DNA from: Thraustochytrium sp. TN22
Taxonomy: Eukaryota > Sar > Bigyra > Thraustochytrida > Thraustochytriidae
Assembly: GCA_013306675.1 (NCBI GenBank)
Contig: JABLUY010000174.1
Span: 18,933-82,932 of the forward strand
DNA: 64,000 bases
Reading direction: 5' to 3'
Numbering within the stretch: the first letter of the stretch is position 1; each line of letters begins with the position of its first letter. The notes beneath the pieces are model-generated. The model did no database searches and was not told the DNA's origin. It saw nothing but the letters and a program-made list of their open reading frames with translations. The translations under genes were made by a program, and so were the position numbers. Below are positions 17,450 to 27,679 of this stretch, one piece after another.

Positions 17450-18946
17450 TTACAACGAACGCTGTTGGGATACAGGTGGCTTGGCCGCGAAGAAGAAGAG
17501 AAAGAGCAGCGCGACACCGAGGACTGCGGTAGCCGCAATGCGAAAGACCGCGACCTCGCCAAAGTCTTGCATGGCCTTGGCGCCGACGAGGAGACCCAGA
17601 CTGATGCCAAGACTGCGAACGGCACCACGCGTGCCCTGCGCAAAGGTCTCAAGACCGCGTGGCGCAATGTCGCTCATGATGAGCACGACCGAGAGTTGCC
17701 TGAGCGCGACGGTGACGCCGTGCAGGGGCTCGCAAAGCAGAATGAGCCAGCCTTGACCGGGCGGGATGAGCGTGTAGGCGAAGACGCGCACGGAGAAGGT
17801 GAGCAGAGCGATGACCAAAAGCATGGGCGCAGACACGAGGTTGAGCAGGCGACGCGAGAAGGAGAGAATCGGAATCTCGAAGAGCACCGTGACGCCGATG
17901 GACGTGGCGAGCAGCATGTTGGACGAGCCGAGCTGGTCGCGAAAGTACAGAAACGATAGGCTCTGCACGAGGCCGATGCCGGCCTGAGAGATACCAATGG
18001 TGGCAAAAAAGACCAGGTACGGGCCTGTGCAGCAGGCGATGGACAAAAACGCGGCCAGCTTGGACCATGTGGACCGGACGAGGACCGGCTGCTCCGGATC
18101 AGCATCGGTCCTCACGTCCGCAGATTCGTTGCGAGCGACCCCTTGGTCGTCTAGAGGCCGCGACTGCGCGCGAGGCGCGTCGGAGCCGACCTCGGGGAGC
18201 TCAATGCCCTGCATGAGGCCATCCTCTTCGTCCACATCGCCCTCTTCGTCGGTGGGGACGCTCGCGTAGGGGGACGGCTGAGTGCCGGCCTGGCGCACGA
18301 GCGCGGCCAGGCCAAAGCCGCACACGAAAAGGGCGCTGACGCACACGTTGAAGGCCACCATGGACAGGTAGGTCCCTGTGCGGTCGAAGAGCCAGCCGAG
18401 GGTGAAGTTGCCGAGCGCCCTCGAGACGGCGCCGAAGGCGCGCTCGCGCCCGTAGAGCTTCTTGCGCTCGGCGCGGTCGTCCGCGTCCACGGCGGACGAT
18501 GTCGACGCTGGCCGCGCAGGCAGCACGTGCTGCAGGCAGTAGCTGTCCATGTTGGCGCCGAGGCCGCCCAGGCAGATGACGTGCACGAGGCGGATGGCCA
18601 GCACGGCCCAGAGGCTGTGGAAGCGCGCAAAGGCAAGCAGCCCGAAGATCAGGCCGCCGGAGCCCACGCACATGCACATGGCGAGCGTGGTGCCCAGAAC
18701 GCGGTCCGCGAGCAGGCCCCAGACCAGGGGCGCGAAGAAGTTGCCTGTGCGCGCCACGGCCATGACCATGCCGATCTCGTCCTCAGCGAGCCCCAGGCTA
18801 GCCATGAGCAGCACTAGGAAGCGGCCCTGTGCGGCCATCACCAGATACCCGAGCATGAAGACCCAGCGCGGCCGCAGCGCGCCGTCCGCCGCCAGCAGCA
18901 CGCCGTCGGCGACGGTCGTCGCGGGGCGCTTGCCCTCCTCCGCCAT
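17450..18946 (-). CDS. MFS transporter (MFS_1-like/MFSD6-type), array copy 1
   Basis: A 498-residue polytopic major facilitator protein with about 12 spans and a long acidic cytosolic loop between the halves (rich in Asp and Glu, including EEGDVDEEDG). Signatures shared with its two downstream neighbours are ADGALRPRWVFMLGY at the N-terminus, LVWGLLADRVLG (the MFS loop 2-3 motif), a short MDSYCLQHVLP segment, LYGRERAFGAVS and LILLCEPLHGVT. This arrangement recalls the LacY/MFSD6-like branch. The transported solute is unknown. The ATG at MAEEGKRP was chosen because upstream in-frame residues are low complexity. It is the most diverged of the three tandem copies. Confidence 0.88.
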   Translation of the reverse strand: MAEEGKRPATTVADGVLLAADGALRPRWVFMLGYLVMAAQGRFLVLLMASLGLAEDEIGMVMAVARTGNFFAPLVWGLLADRVLGTTLAMCMCVGSGGLIFGLLAFARFHSLWAVLAIRLVHVICLGGLGANMDSYCLQHVLPARPASTSSAVDADDRAERKKLYGRERAFGAVSRALGNFTLGWLFDRTGTYLSMVAFNVCVSALFVCGFGLAALVRQAGTQPSPYASVPTDEEGDVDEEDGLMQGIELPEVGSDAPRAQSRPLDDQGVARNESADVRTDADPEQPVLVRSTWSKLAAFLSIACCTGPYLVFFATIGISQAGIGLVQSLSFLYFRDQLGSSNMLLATSIGVTVLFEIPILSFSRRLLNLVSAPMLLVIALLTFSVRVFAYTLIPPGQGWLILLCEPLHGVTVALRQLSVVLIMSDIAPRGLETFAQGTRGAVRSLGISLGLLVGAKAMQDFGEVAVFRIAATAVLGVALLFLFFFAAKPPVSQQRSL

Positions 18947-19278
18947 GGCGCCTGACTTGCGGCGGCCGCCGTTGCTGCTCGCCGCTCGCCGCTCGCCGCT
19001 CGCCGCGGGTGGGCCGGCCGGCCGGCCGGCCGCGCGGGAGCGGGCCGACCGCGCCGCCGCGCGACGTGGCTGCAGTTGAACTCGAAGCCAAGGCCAGAAG
19101 GCGGCGAAGGCGAAGCGACTCGAGTCCGAGCAACCACGAGCGCCGTGCAACCCACACGTGGTCCATCAAGACCGCGCGGGCGGCGCTGCCGCGACGGCCG
19201 CGGGAGCGTCGCGAGCTTGAACTTGAAGAATAAATGCCCCGGCGCGTCGGCCCGGGGCGCTGACGCCAGGCCCAAACA
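18947..19278. other. Spacer between MFS copies 1 and 2
   Basis: 332 bases, GC-rich, containing (GGCC)n-like ggccggccggccggccg at about 19012-19030. No gene seen. It should hold the promoter of copy 1 and the 3' end of copy 2. Confidence 0.5.
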
Positions 19279-20745
19279 TCAGGAGCGCGAGCAGCAGCGG
19301 ATCGAGCCGAAGAAGACAAAGGCCATGACGAGGACGATGGCCGCGGCGCCGCGGTACATGACGGCGGCACCGTGCGTCTCCATGACCGCGGAGCCAACGA
19401 CGAGACCGAGGCTAGTGCCGAAGCTGCGAACGGCAGGGATGGTGCCCTGCGCGAAGCTCTCGAGCCCGCGCGGCGCCATGTCGCTCACGATGAGCACCGA
19501 GGAAAGCTGGATGAGCGCAAAGGTGACGCCGTGCAGAGGCTCGCAGAGCAGAATGAGCGCTCCGTGCTCGGGCGGGACGAAGGTGTAGGCCACGACGCGA
19601 ACCGAGTAGGCGAGCAGGCCGAGAAACATGAGTGTGGGCGGCGACATGGCCGCGATGAGAGGACCGCTGAGCGCGAAGAGCGGGATCTCAAAGGACACCG
19701 TGACGCCCACGGAGATGCCCATGACGAGGTTGGAGGCGCCGATGTCGTCCTTAAAGAAGAGGAAGGACAGATTCTCGACCAGGCTGACGCCTGCGCTCGC
19801 CACCGCGAGCGTGAAGAAGAAGATGATCGCGGGGAACCGGCAGCAGGCCAGAGCCACAAAGGCGGAAATCTTGTCGGCCACGGACTCGGGCGGCGCGGCC
19901 AGCATAGCCTCGGGCACGAGCTCGGGCGGCGCCGGTGGACCCGGAGACGGCCTGATGGCGCCGACGGCGTCCTCCTCGGCAGCCTCGGAGCTGGCGGCCG
20001 CTCGGGATGCCATCTCGACCTCGGCGAGGACCGGCACGTAACCTGTTTGCGCGCGACCGTTGCGTGCCAGCGCCGCGTTGGCCGCCATGCAAAGAAGCAG
20101 CACGAGCGTGGCGATGATGTAAAAGGGCACCATAAGCAGGTAGGTGCCAAAGATGTCAAAGAGGATGCCAAGCACGAGGTTGCCCACCGCCCAGGAGACG
20201 GCGCCCCAGAGGCGCTCACGGCCGTAGAGGCGCTTGCGCTCGAGCGCCTCCTCCGCCTCGGCAGCCGCCGCGTCCTCCTCGGTCCATTTGGGCCCGTGCG
20301 GCGTGGCGCGCGAGCCAGAGGGCAGCACGTGCGCCAGGCAGTAGCTGTCCATGAGCGAGGCGAAGCCGGAGAGGAGAACGCCGTGCAAGGTCCGCAGGAC
20401 GAGCACCGCTTGGAAGCTGTGGAAGCGCGAGAACCAGAGGAGTCCAAAGGCCAGGGCTGAGCTGCCCACCGAGATCGCCATGGCGGCCTCGCGGCCAAGC
20501 ACGCGGTCTGCCAGCAGGCCCCAGAGCAGCGGCGACACGGTGTTGACCAGGCGCGGCAACGACGAGACGACGCCGATCTGCGCGTCGCTGAGCCCGAGCT
20601 CCTCGAGCATCAGGCTGATGAACCTGCCCTGGCCCACCAGCACCATGAACCCAAGAAAGTACACCACACGCGGTCGCAGCGCGCCGTCGCTGCCTGTGAC
20701 GCGCGCATGCAGCGCCGCCGCCAAGGTGATGCCGGGCGCCTCCAT
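19279..20745 (-). CDS. MFS transporter (MFS_1-like/MFSD6-type), array copy 2
   Basis: A 488-residue transporter of the same family as the genes on either side. N-terminal half: LRPRVVYFLGFMVLVGQGRF, SPLLWGLLADRVLG, LMDSYCLAHVLP and LYGRERLWGAVSWAVG. A variable Ala/Pro/Glu-rich loop follows, then a C-terminal six-span half beginning near FLFFKDDIGASNLVMGISVG. From FLFFKDD to AVRSFGTS (about 120 residues) the protein differs from copy 3 at only one position, while the N-terminal half and central loop are clearly diverged. The ATG opening MEAPGITL was used; the frame runs four codons further only through a GTG. The substrate is unknown. Confidence 0.9.
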   Translation of the reverse strand: MEAPGITLAAALHARVTGSDGALRPRVVYFLGFMVLVGQGRFISLMLEELGLSDAQIGVVSSLPRLVNTVSPLLWGLLADRVLGREAAMAISVGSSALAFGLLWFSRFHSFQAVLVLRTLHGVLLSGFASLMDSYCLAHVLPSGSRATPHGPKWTEEDAAAAEAEEALERKRLYGRERLWGAVSWAVGNLVLGILFDIFGTYLLMVPFYIIATLVLLLCMAANAALARNGRAQTGYVPVLAEVEMASRAAASSEAAEEDAVGAIRPSPGPPAPPELVPEAMLAAPPESVADKISAFVALACCRFPAIIFFFTLAVASAGVSLVENLSFLFFKDDIGASNLVMGISVGVTVSFEIPLFALSGPLIAAMSPPTLMFLGLLAYSVRVVAYTFVPPEHGALILLCEPLHGVTFALIQLSSVLIVSDMAPRGLESFAQGTIPAVRSFGTSLGLVVGSAVMETHGAAVMYRGAAAIVLVMAFVFFGSIRCCSRS

Positions 20746-21133
20746 GGTGCCCGTCACGCTCGTGAGCTGCCTGGCGCTCGGCGGTCACGGTGCGGGCTCC
20801 GAGCCGCGTCGGGTGCCCGGGCTGCAGCGCGCTGCAGCTTTGGCGGCGCCGTGCCGGGCCGGCGGCGCTCTGCGCTCTCGTTCTCTGGCGAGTTGTGTCG
20901 CGTTGCGGTTGTGGTGTGTGGTGCATGCCAGTGGGTCGTCGACTGCGCTGCAGAACCCGAAAGAACAGTCGAGGCGCGTTCGCTGCTTCGGTTCGCTTGC
21001 ATTCAACACATCGCAGCATCCGGGGTCGGGTCTTGGCGGCGGCCTCGACAGCGAAGGAGTGGCAAGGTCGCGGCAAAGGCAAAGGTTGGTTTCCATTAGC
21101 AAGTGGGCGCCGCCCCGTCCTGCTTGTTCTGGC
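20746..21133. other. Spacer between MFS copies 2 and 3
   Basis: 388 bases upstream of copy 2 and downstream of copy 3. No gene or clear motif seen. Confidence 0.5.
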
Positions 21134-22642
21134 TCAGAGGCGCGAGCAGCGCAGCGACCCGTAAAAAATCAGAGACATGACAAAGACGATGGCGGCCGCG
21201 CCGCGGTACATGACGGCGGCGCCGTAATGCTCCATGACAGCGGAACCCACGACGAGGCCAACGCTCGTGCCGAAGCTGCGAACAGCAGGGATGGTGCCCT
21301 GCGCGAAACTCTCGAGCCCGCGCGGCGCCATGTCGCTCACGATGAGCACCGAGGAGAGCTGGATGAGCGCGAAGGTGACGCCGTGCAAAGGCTCGCAGAG
21401 CAGAATGAGCACGCCGTGCTCGGGCGGGACGAAGGTGTAGGCCACGACGCGAACCGAGTAGGCGAGCAGGCCAAGAAACATGAGTGTGGGCGGCGACATG
21501 GCCGCGATGAGAGGACCGCTGAGCGCGAAGAGCGGGATCTCAAAGGACACCGTGACGCCCACGGAGATGCCCATGACGAGGTTGGAAGCGCCGATGTCAT
21601 CCTTGAAAAAGAGAAAGGAGAGGTCCTCCACCAAGCTCACGCCCGCGCTTGAGACCCAAAGCGTGACAAAAAAGATAAAAGCCGGGAACCGGCAGCAGGC
21701 GAGGTCCACGAAAGCGCGGATCTTGTCCAGGACAGCCTCGGGCGGCGCCTCCTGCTCGGCCTCGGCTGCCTCGGGCAGGAGTTCGGACGGCGCCGGCGGC
21801 GCGGGAGGCGGCGCGATCTCAAGCTCCGTGACGGGCGCCGTGAAGTCCGGATCGCTGGCCGGAGGTACCGGCGCGACCGCTGCGCCGCCGCTGCTACCGC
21901 CAGGGGTCATCTCGACCTCCACAACGGGCGCGTAGCCGGCCTGGACGCTGTCGCCCCGGGCCAGCGCCGCGTTGACCGCCATGCAGACGAGCAGCGCAAG
22001 GGTGGCGATGACGTAAAAGGGCACCATGAGCAGGTAGGTGTCAAAGATGTCAAAGAGAATGCCGAGCACAAGGTTGCCGATGGCCCACGAAATGGCGCCC
22101 CACAGGCGCTCGCGGCCGTACAAGCGCTTGCGCTCGTTCGCGTCCTCGCGCTCGAGGCGCTCGTAAACCGCCGTCTCCTCCTCGCCCCACTTGCTCCTGG
22201 CCGCTGCGCTCACGCTGCGTGAGGGCAGCACGTGCGCCAGGCAGTAGCTGTCCATGAGCGAGATGAAGCCGGACATGAGCACGCCGTGCGTGGCACGCAC
22301 GATGAGCGCCGCCTGGAACCCGTGGAAGCGCGGAAACCACAGCAGCGCAAAGACCACGGCCGAGCTCCCCGCCGACAGCGCGATCGCCGCCTCCACGCCC
22401 ACCACGCGGTCTGCCAGCAGGCCCCAGAGCAGCGGCGACACGCTCATGAGCAGCCGCGGCAGCGACGCGATCACGCCGATCTCCTCGTCGCTCAGGCCCA
22501 TGTCCTCCATCATCAAGCTGATGAACCTGCCCTGCCCCACCAGCACCATGAAGCCCAAAAAGTACATCACGCGCGGCCGCAGCACGCCGTCCTCGCCCAC
22601 GAGCCGCGCGCGCAGAGCCGTCAGCACGCCCATGGCGCCCAT
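21134..22642 (-). CDS. MFS transporter (MFS_1-like/MFSD6-type), array copy 3
   Basis: A 502-residue paralogue of the two genes downstream, with the same marks: LRPRVMYFLGFMVLVGQGRF, SPLLWGLLADRVVG, LMDSYCLAHVLP and LYGRERLWGAISWAIG. Its central loop is longer and richer in Pro and Ala than in copy 2. The C-terminal half is almost identical to copy 2 in protein and, over several hundred bases, in DNA including third positions. The start is the ATG of MGAMGVLTAL; a second ATG lies three codons in. The array is transcribed towards lower coordinates and is divergent from the lipase gene. The solute is unknown. Confidence 0.9.
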   Translation of the reverse strand: MGAMGVLTALRARLVGEDGVLRPRVMYFLGFMVLVGQGRFISLMMEDMGLSDEEIGVIASLPRLLMSVSPLLWGLLADRVVGVEAAIALSAGSSAVVFALLWFPRFHGFQAALIVRATHGVLMSGFISLMDSYCLAHVLPSRSVSAAARSKWGEEETAVYERLEREDANERKRLYGRERLWGAISWAIGNLVLGILFDIFDTYLLMVPFYVIATLALLVCMAVNAALARGDSVQAGYAPVVEVEMTPGGSSGGAAVAPVPPASDPDFTAPVTELEIAPPPAPPAPSELLPEAAEAEQEAPPEAVLDKIRAFVDLACCRFPAFIFFVTLWVSSAGVSLVEDLSFLFFKDDIGASNLVMGISVGVTVSFEIPLFALSGPLIAAMSPPTLMFLGLLAYSVRVVAYTFVPPEHGVLILLCEPLHGVTFALIQLSSVLIVSDMAPRGLESFAQGTIPAVRSFGTSVGLVVGSAVMEHYGAAVMYRGAAAIVFVMSLIFYGSLRCSRL

Positions 22643-22660
22643 GGCGCCCTTCGGGCCCGC

Positions 22661-22700
22661 GACACGGACTCGGACGCGGACTCAGACTCGGTCTCGCTTC
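22661..22700. repeat. GACTCG-type microsatellite
   Basis: Imperfect gactcggacgcggactcag units just upstream of the MFS copy 3 start. Confidence 0.8.
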
Positions 22701-23387
22701 GACTGCGGCTCGCGGTCAGGTCGAGGCGGCCGCCCACCCGCCCGAGCCGCCGCGCGCGCGACCGCGACGCGCGGGCGGCCCTCCGCCGCGAGCCGCCACG
22801 AACGACCTCGTGCCGTTCTGCATCCCATCCAGGGTCCGAGTCGCGCAGGCCGCCTGCCACCACGGGGGCTCCAAGGCGAGCAAGCCAGCCAATCGACCTC
22901 GAGAAGTCTGGAGAACGACTTGGGCGCCCGCGGGGGCGGCAACTTGAAGGGAGCTTACTGCTGAAAACGTTTGGGCCAGGCGACGGGAATAGACCCAGAC
23001 GCGAGTTCGATGAGTTGCGCGCGCTGCGCCGTGGTGCCGTGGTGCCGCAGGCTGTAGAGCTTGCCGAGAGCTACTACAAGTCTCTCAGTATTCACCGGTC
23101 AAGTTGGGTAATGCCAAGGTGCTCATGTTTGTATACGTGCGAAACGTACACTTCTGGCAGACGGCGAGCGCACCTCCTGAGGCTCCTGCTCAGTATGTCC
23201 ATGCCGCTTTCGTCCTTTCACTGTCGAGGTGGCACGCGCTTTTGGCGCGCGTCCGCGCCTCTCAATGCCCTTCAAGTTCGCCGCGACGCGAGGCCACGCG
23301 ACACGCGCGCGCGTGCAGACTGGGCACGTGGTCACAATGAGCCCCGGGCCGGTGGCCACTGCATAGTTGCGGCGCGGCCGCTGCAGC

Positions 23388-23434
23388 GACTCGAACTCGG
23401 ACTCGTACTCGACTCGGACTCGGACTCGGACGCA
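23388..23434. repeat. GACTCG hexanucleotide microsatellite
   Basis: Seven or so copies of (ga)ctcg-based hexamers such as gactcggactcggactcgg, about 320 bases before the lipase start. Confidence 0.85.
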
Positions 23435-23752
23435 GCATTCCCACAGTAGCAGCGCGTGCCTGACGCGAGGACCCACGTGGCACGAGCAACAGGCGGGCTG
23501 AGGCGGCGCCTCGGTCAGGCGTGATCGAGGCGACGGCGCGAGTGGAGCCTGTCATCAGCCTGCCACTGCAGCCTCAGTGAGAGCCTTGAAGGCTTGACAG
23601 TCACGGTGAGAGCCACGTAAACTTTGGGAGGAGGCTGCGCAGCCTGACGAGCTGGCTGCTGCCACGGCACGCGCTCGAGTCGCCCGCGGCAGCGGCGGCC
23701 GTGGCAGCAGACCGACGTGGCGAGCGCCGTGGGCGTCGTGGCGGCCGCCTTC

Positions 23753-23950
23753 ATGGCAGGGTACGAGCTGAGCGCGCACGTGTCGGAGGAGGGGGGCGGG
23801 CCGCCAGTGCTGCCGGTGCAGGACACGCAGCAGGACCAGCGGTCGGGTCCGAGCGGGCGGCCGACGCCGGCTACGACAGGCGTGGAGCCCGCCTTGGCGG
23901 CAAACGAGGGGGAAAGCGCGACGGCGGTCGGGAGAGATGATGATGATGAT

Positions 23951-23983
<33 letters not shown>

Positions 23984-26900
23984 GAGCAGCAGCAAGAGCA
24001 ACAGCAGCGAGAGCAACAGCAGCAGAAGCAAGATCAGGAGCAAGAGCAACAACAAGAGCAGAATCGGCAGGAGTCTTTGGAGGCTGTGCCTGTGGCTTCT
24101 CTGGTTGAGACGGGGCCATGGCGCGGTCATGGAGGAGGCGCGGCCTCCTCCAACGATGGGACAAGGCCCGTCAGGGGCGATGAGGGCGGCGCGGTAGCCG
24201 CGATGAAAGGGCCTGCCTCCGCGAGTGGGAGTGGCCCTTCTCCACGCATGCCTTCTTTTCCACCTCCGGACACTGCTCAGGCCGGTGACCGAGTCGGCAG
24301 CACGACGGCGCCGCGACCTGGATGGTTCAGGTCCGGGGCTGTCACTGTGCCGGTCGTTGACGTCGAGTGGGCCGAGCAGCAGGACAGATCAGCCAGCGAC
24401 CTGTTTGACGAGGACGAGGAGGCCGTCCGGCAATGGCAAGGGGACTCCGCAAGGCGCGCACCAACGACGGCCCATAAGCCGTCCGCGCCAGGCCAAGCGT
24501 CCTCGGCCGACTCTTCGTCCAAGGTAAGGCCACAGACCTTGCGCAAAAGCACATCCATGGCCAGTGGCCCGACGGTGGCAAGTTTTGTGTGGACAGCAGG
24601 CGCTGCTTCGCACGGAGAGGAGCACGAGGAAGAGGATGAAGAGGACGATCAGGAAGAGGAGGAAGAGGAGGACCAGGAGGCGGAATTCCAGCGCCGCATG
24701 AACCTTATAGAGGTGCAAGACGGCGCGTGCGCTCCTGTGTCGGTCGACTCGAGAGACGCAAAGGCGGCGCACTTTGTTTATGTCGGCAATCAAGGCGAGG
24801 TGCAGGTGCGCATCCGGCTCATCGGGAGGAAGGAGGCGGGCGTGCGCACTTTGTTTGCAGACGACGAAGAGCGGATTGTGCTTCGCGTCCAGGCAGTCTC
24901 ACTGCTAAAACCCATGCACTTTCTCCGTCGCGCCGTCTACCTGTACTCCATCTTCCAGCTCGCAGTGTTTTTGGCCGTCGTGACGCTCGCCTTCATTCAA
25001 CAGGTGCTCATGGGCGCCGCGCAGCTTGACTCGCGGGAGCTGTGCCTGCTGCCGCTGCTCCTGAGCTGGATCCACCTTGTCTCGCACATTCTCTGCGTGG
25101 CGACGCGTGTCATGAGTGACGTGCTCATGAACTTTGAGTACATGCAATACCTCCGCGAGGTGCCGACGACGAGGTGGATTCTTCCAAGGAAGGACGATCA
25201 CGGCATGCGGCAGTTTTTGGACAACTTCTTCTTCGGCCTTCTCGTCATCATGCCCTTGTGGGTCTTCGCCTACTTCGTCATCAAGACGAACTACCTCACA
25301 GCAATTACAAAGACACAGTTGGCCAGTATTGCCGGCGCGGGCATCATCGTGGCGCTGTACTGGATCGAACATGTTGCGGCAGCGGCGCACATCATCCGAT
25401 TCGTTCGGGTCGCGGAGCGCAATCACCGACCTGGCCTCATTCGACGCGTGACACGCGCGATCGGCGTGCTACTGGCACGCAGGATGATCTTCTCGCTCTC
25501 GAGCATCAGGACCTATCAGAAACCGCGGGAAAAGGACATGGACACTTCGCAAGGCAGCTCGAACGCCGACCCCGAGCGCGCGTACCTCGGACCGGATGAC
25601 ACGCAAAACCCAAAGAACTGGGCCAAACTGCCGCCCTACATCAGAAGGTGTTACCACCCGCCACGGCACGGCACGAGCCCCATCATGCATAGCCTTCCCA
25701 CGCGGACTGCTACGTCGCCATACGCGGCCGATCCCAGGGAAGGATCGGCGTGCTGGACCTGTTTCTTCTCACAACGCGTGTTCCACCTCGTCCTTTTGGG
25801 CATGGGCTGCGCAGCCGTGTTTGTCGTCGCCTGGGCCGTCGCGGGGAAATGGAGCCTCCTGGTCCCCACCGTCATTGCAGTGTACAAGGTCTTGAGCTCT
25901 GTGGCCAGCACTTGCACAAACTTCACGTCCATCAGCAACTGGTTGGCTCACCTGGTCTGGATTTTCCTCCCGCTGGACCACGGCAGCCTCGTGTCCGGAG
26001 ACGTCGATAAGATCATTCTCGCAGAACCGTCCACCTTCGTTTGGATGGGCTCCACGATAGCTTTGGGCCTGGTGATGGTGGTGCCCACGACGGTCTTCTT
26101 GGCCACGTATGCATACGAGAGCCGCGTTTTCTGGCTCCCGTTCGTGTCCTTTGTGATGGTCTTCTCGACCGCACACTTCATCCTGGACCCTGTTCCGTGG
26201 ATCCGCGAGGTCAAGGAGGCCGAGCGCGTGGGCGTCTCGGATGGAACACTCAATCCACGTCAGCGCCACCGTCTCGCCTACCTGTCTTGGGTCGGGCGGC
26301 AGCGCCGCATCTACTTTTTTTTCGTCCTGACGACCGTGCTCTACGGTTTTGCGCTTTATAATTTGTACTACACCATCCGCGAGGACCCGGAGACTCGGCG
26401 GGACGTCAAGGTACTCCACGATGTTGATGGAACGTTGCCCCGAGTGGTGGCTGGCGGCTACTGCAACGTCCACGCCGTGTGGAACGCCAGCGACCGCTTT
26501 GGGATGCAGCTGCCTGACTACGGCTTCCTCTCGGAGCTCTCTTACGAGATGGACGACGACGACGTGGACGTTGCCTTGAAGGATTGGTTTGGCGCTGGCG
26601 ATCTCCAAGTGCGTCGCTTCTCGAGCGCCACGGGGGCGCTGCCCTCAGCCTGCAAGGATGATGAAGTGACCCTGAGGATCTTCAACGCGACCGAGGCCAG
26701 CGACTCGCGCTTGATCGTCGCGGTGCGCGGAACGAGCGACCTCGTCGATTGGCTCGAGGACGTGGCGCTCTGGGGGCCAGTCGTTCTCATGGAGCTCGCG
26801 GCCCAGGTCCTCCCGTTTGGCACCTCATGGGACTCCACCATTCCCGGGCTGCTCGCAGCGACCAAGTTTTTTCACTCCACCCGCTACGCGGACAGCCTGG

Positions 26901-27277
26901 TGACGTGCCTAGCCGGCCTTGATCTCCTCGATGACGACCGGCTCATCCTCACTGGTCACTCCCTCGGAGGCGGCCTCGCCGCCATTGTTGGCGCGCGCCT
27001 GGACTTGCCCAACGCGGTCTTCTCCGCCCCGGGTGCCGAGCTGAGCATCAAACTACTCGCAGAGGACCGTCTGGACCAGTTGCGTCGCAACACGATCAAC
27101 GTTGTGCCGGAGGGCGACCTCGTTCCGCAGGCCGACCGTCCTGCCTTTTTCACGCAGAACATCCTCTGCGACGACTACTCCCTCTTCCGGCTCATGGAAT
27201 GCCACAGCATCATGCGCACAGTCAACGAGCTAGCGAGCATGTGCGGCATCCCCAAGCGTCTGGAGCGTGATACGTAA
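23753..27277 (+). CDS. Polytopic membrane protein with C-terminal class-3 lipase domain
   Basis: A 1174-residue protein. Residues 1-370 are disordered: a run of Asp and a long Gln tract from CAG repeats (about 62-105), then acidic EEDEEDDQEEEEEE. About nine hydrophobic spans lie between 390 and 875 (for example FQLAVFLAVVTLAFIQQVLM, FVVAWAVAGKWSLLVPTVI and FFFVLTTVLYGFALYNLYY). The end, from about 960, is an alpha/beta-hydrolase of lipase class 3. RLIVAVRGTSDLVDWLEDV precedes GHSLGGG (nucleophile Ser near 1070), the acid is in PEGDLVPQADRP (about 1122) and the His in MECHSIMRT (about 1151). It probably cleaves acyl esters of membrane or storage lipids with the catalytic domain held at a membrane. 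The first ATG is used; the frame opens upstream only at a GTG. Confidence 0.87.
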
Positions 27278-27679
27278 GATTTCACATTTGCAACAGCATC
27301 ACATTCCAAGAAGCGTGACCCGATTGAGCCTCCTTGGAAGAAGCGTAATACATCATTCAAGAAGCGAAAAATGATCAAGGCCTACAACATTTGCAACATC
27401 ATCATCCACATGGGTGCTTCATTCTCGACGCGTTGTCTACTGACTGACTGTGTGCTTGTGTGTGTCTCTCTCTGTATCTCTCTGTATCTCTCTCCCTTGC
27501 TTGCATAGCAAGCGCCCGGCACGCGCGCGTTGGCGCTGCGGTCGCAGGGCTCTAACTAGAGTAAAAAAAGTTGGTGGGTACCAGTACCACCACAGGTAGG
27601 TAGGATGGTTAGGTAGGGTAGCTTGTGATGTGGTGAAAGAACGAACGACACGTGTCTGTGAGGACACGACGCGCAGTGC
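27278..27679. other. Convergent 3' flanks with CT/GT simple sequence
   Basis: 402 bases between convergent genes. It contains tgtgtctctctctgtatctc repeats at about 27448-27496 and a short tgcaacatc duplication near 27384-27407. No gene seen. Confidence 0.6.

Larger units (their letters stand above)
22643..23752. other. Divergent intergenic region
   Basis: 1.1 kb between MFS copy 3 and the lipase gene, expected to contain both promoters. No gene seen. Two GACTCG-type microsatellites are listed separately. Confidence 0.5.
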
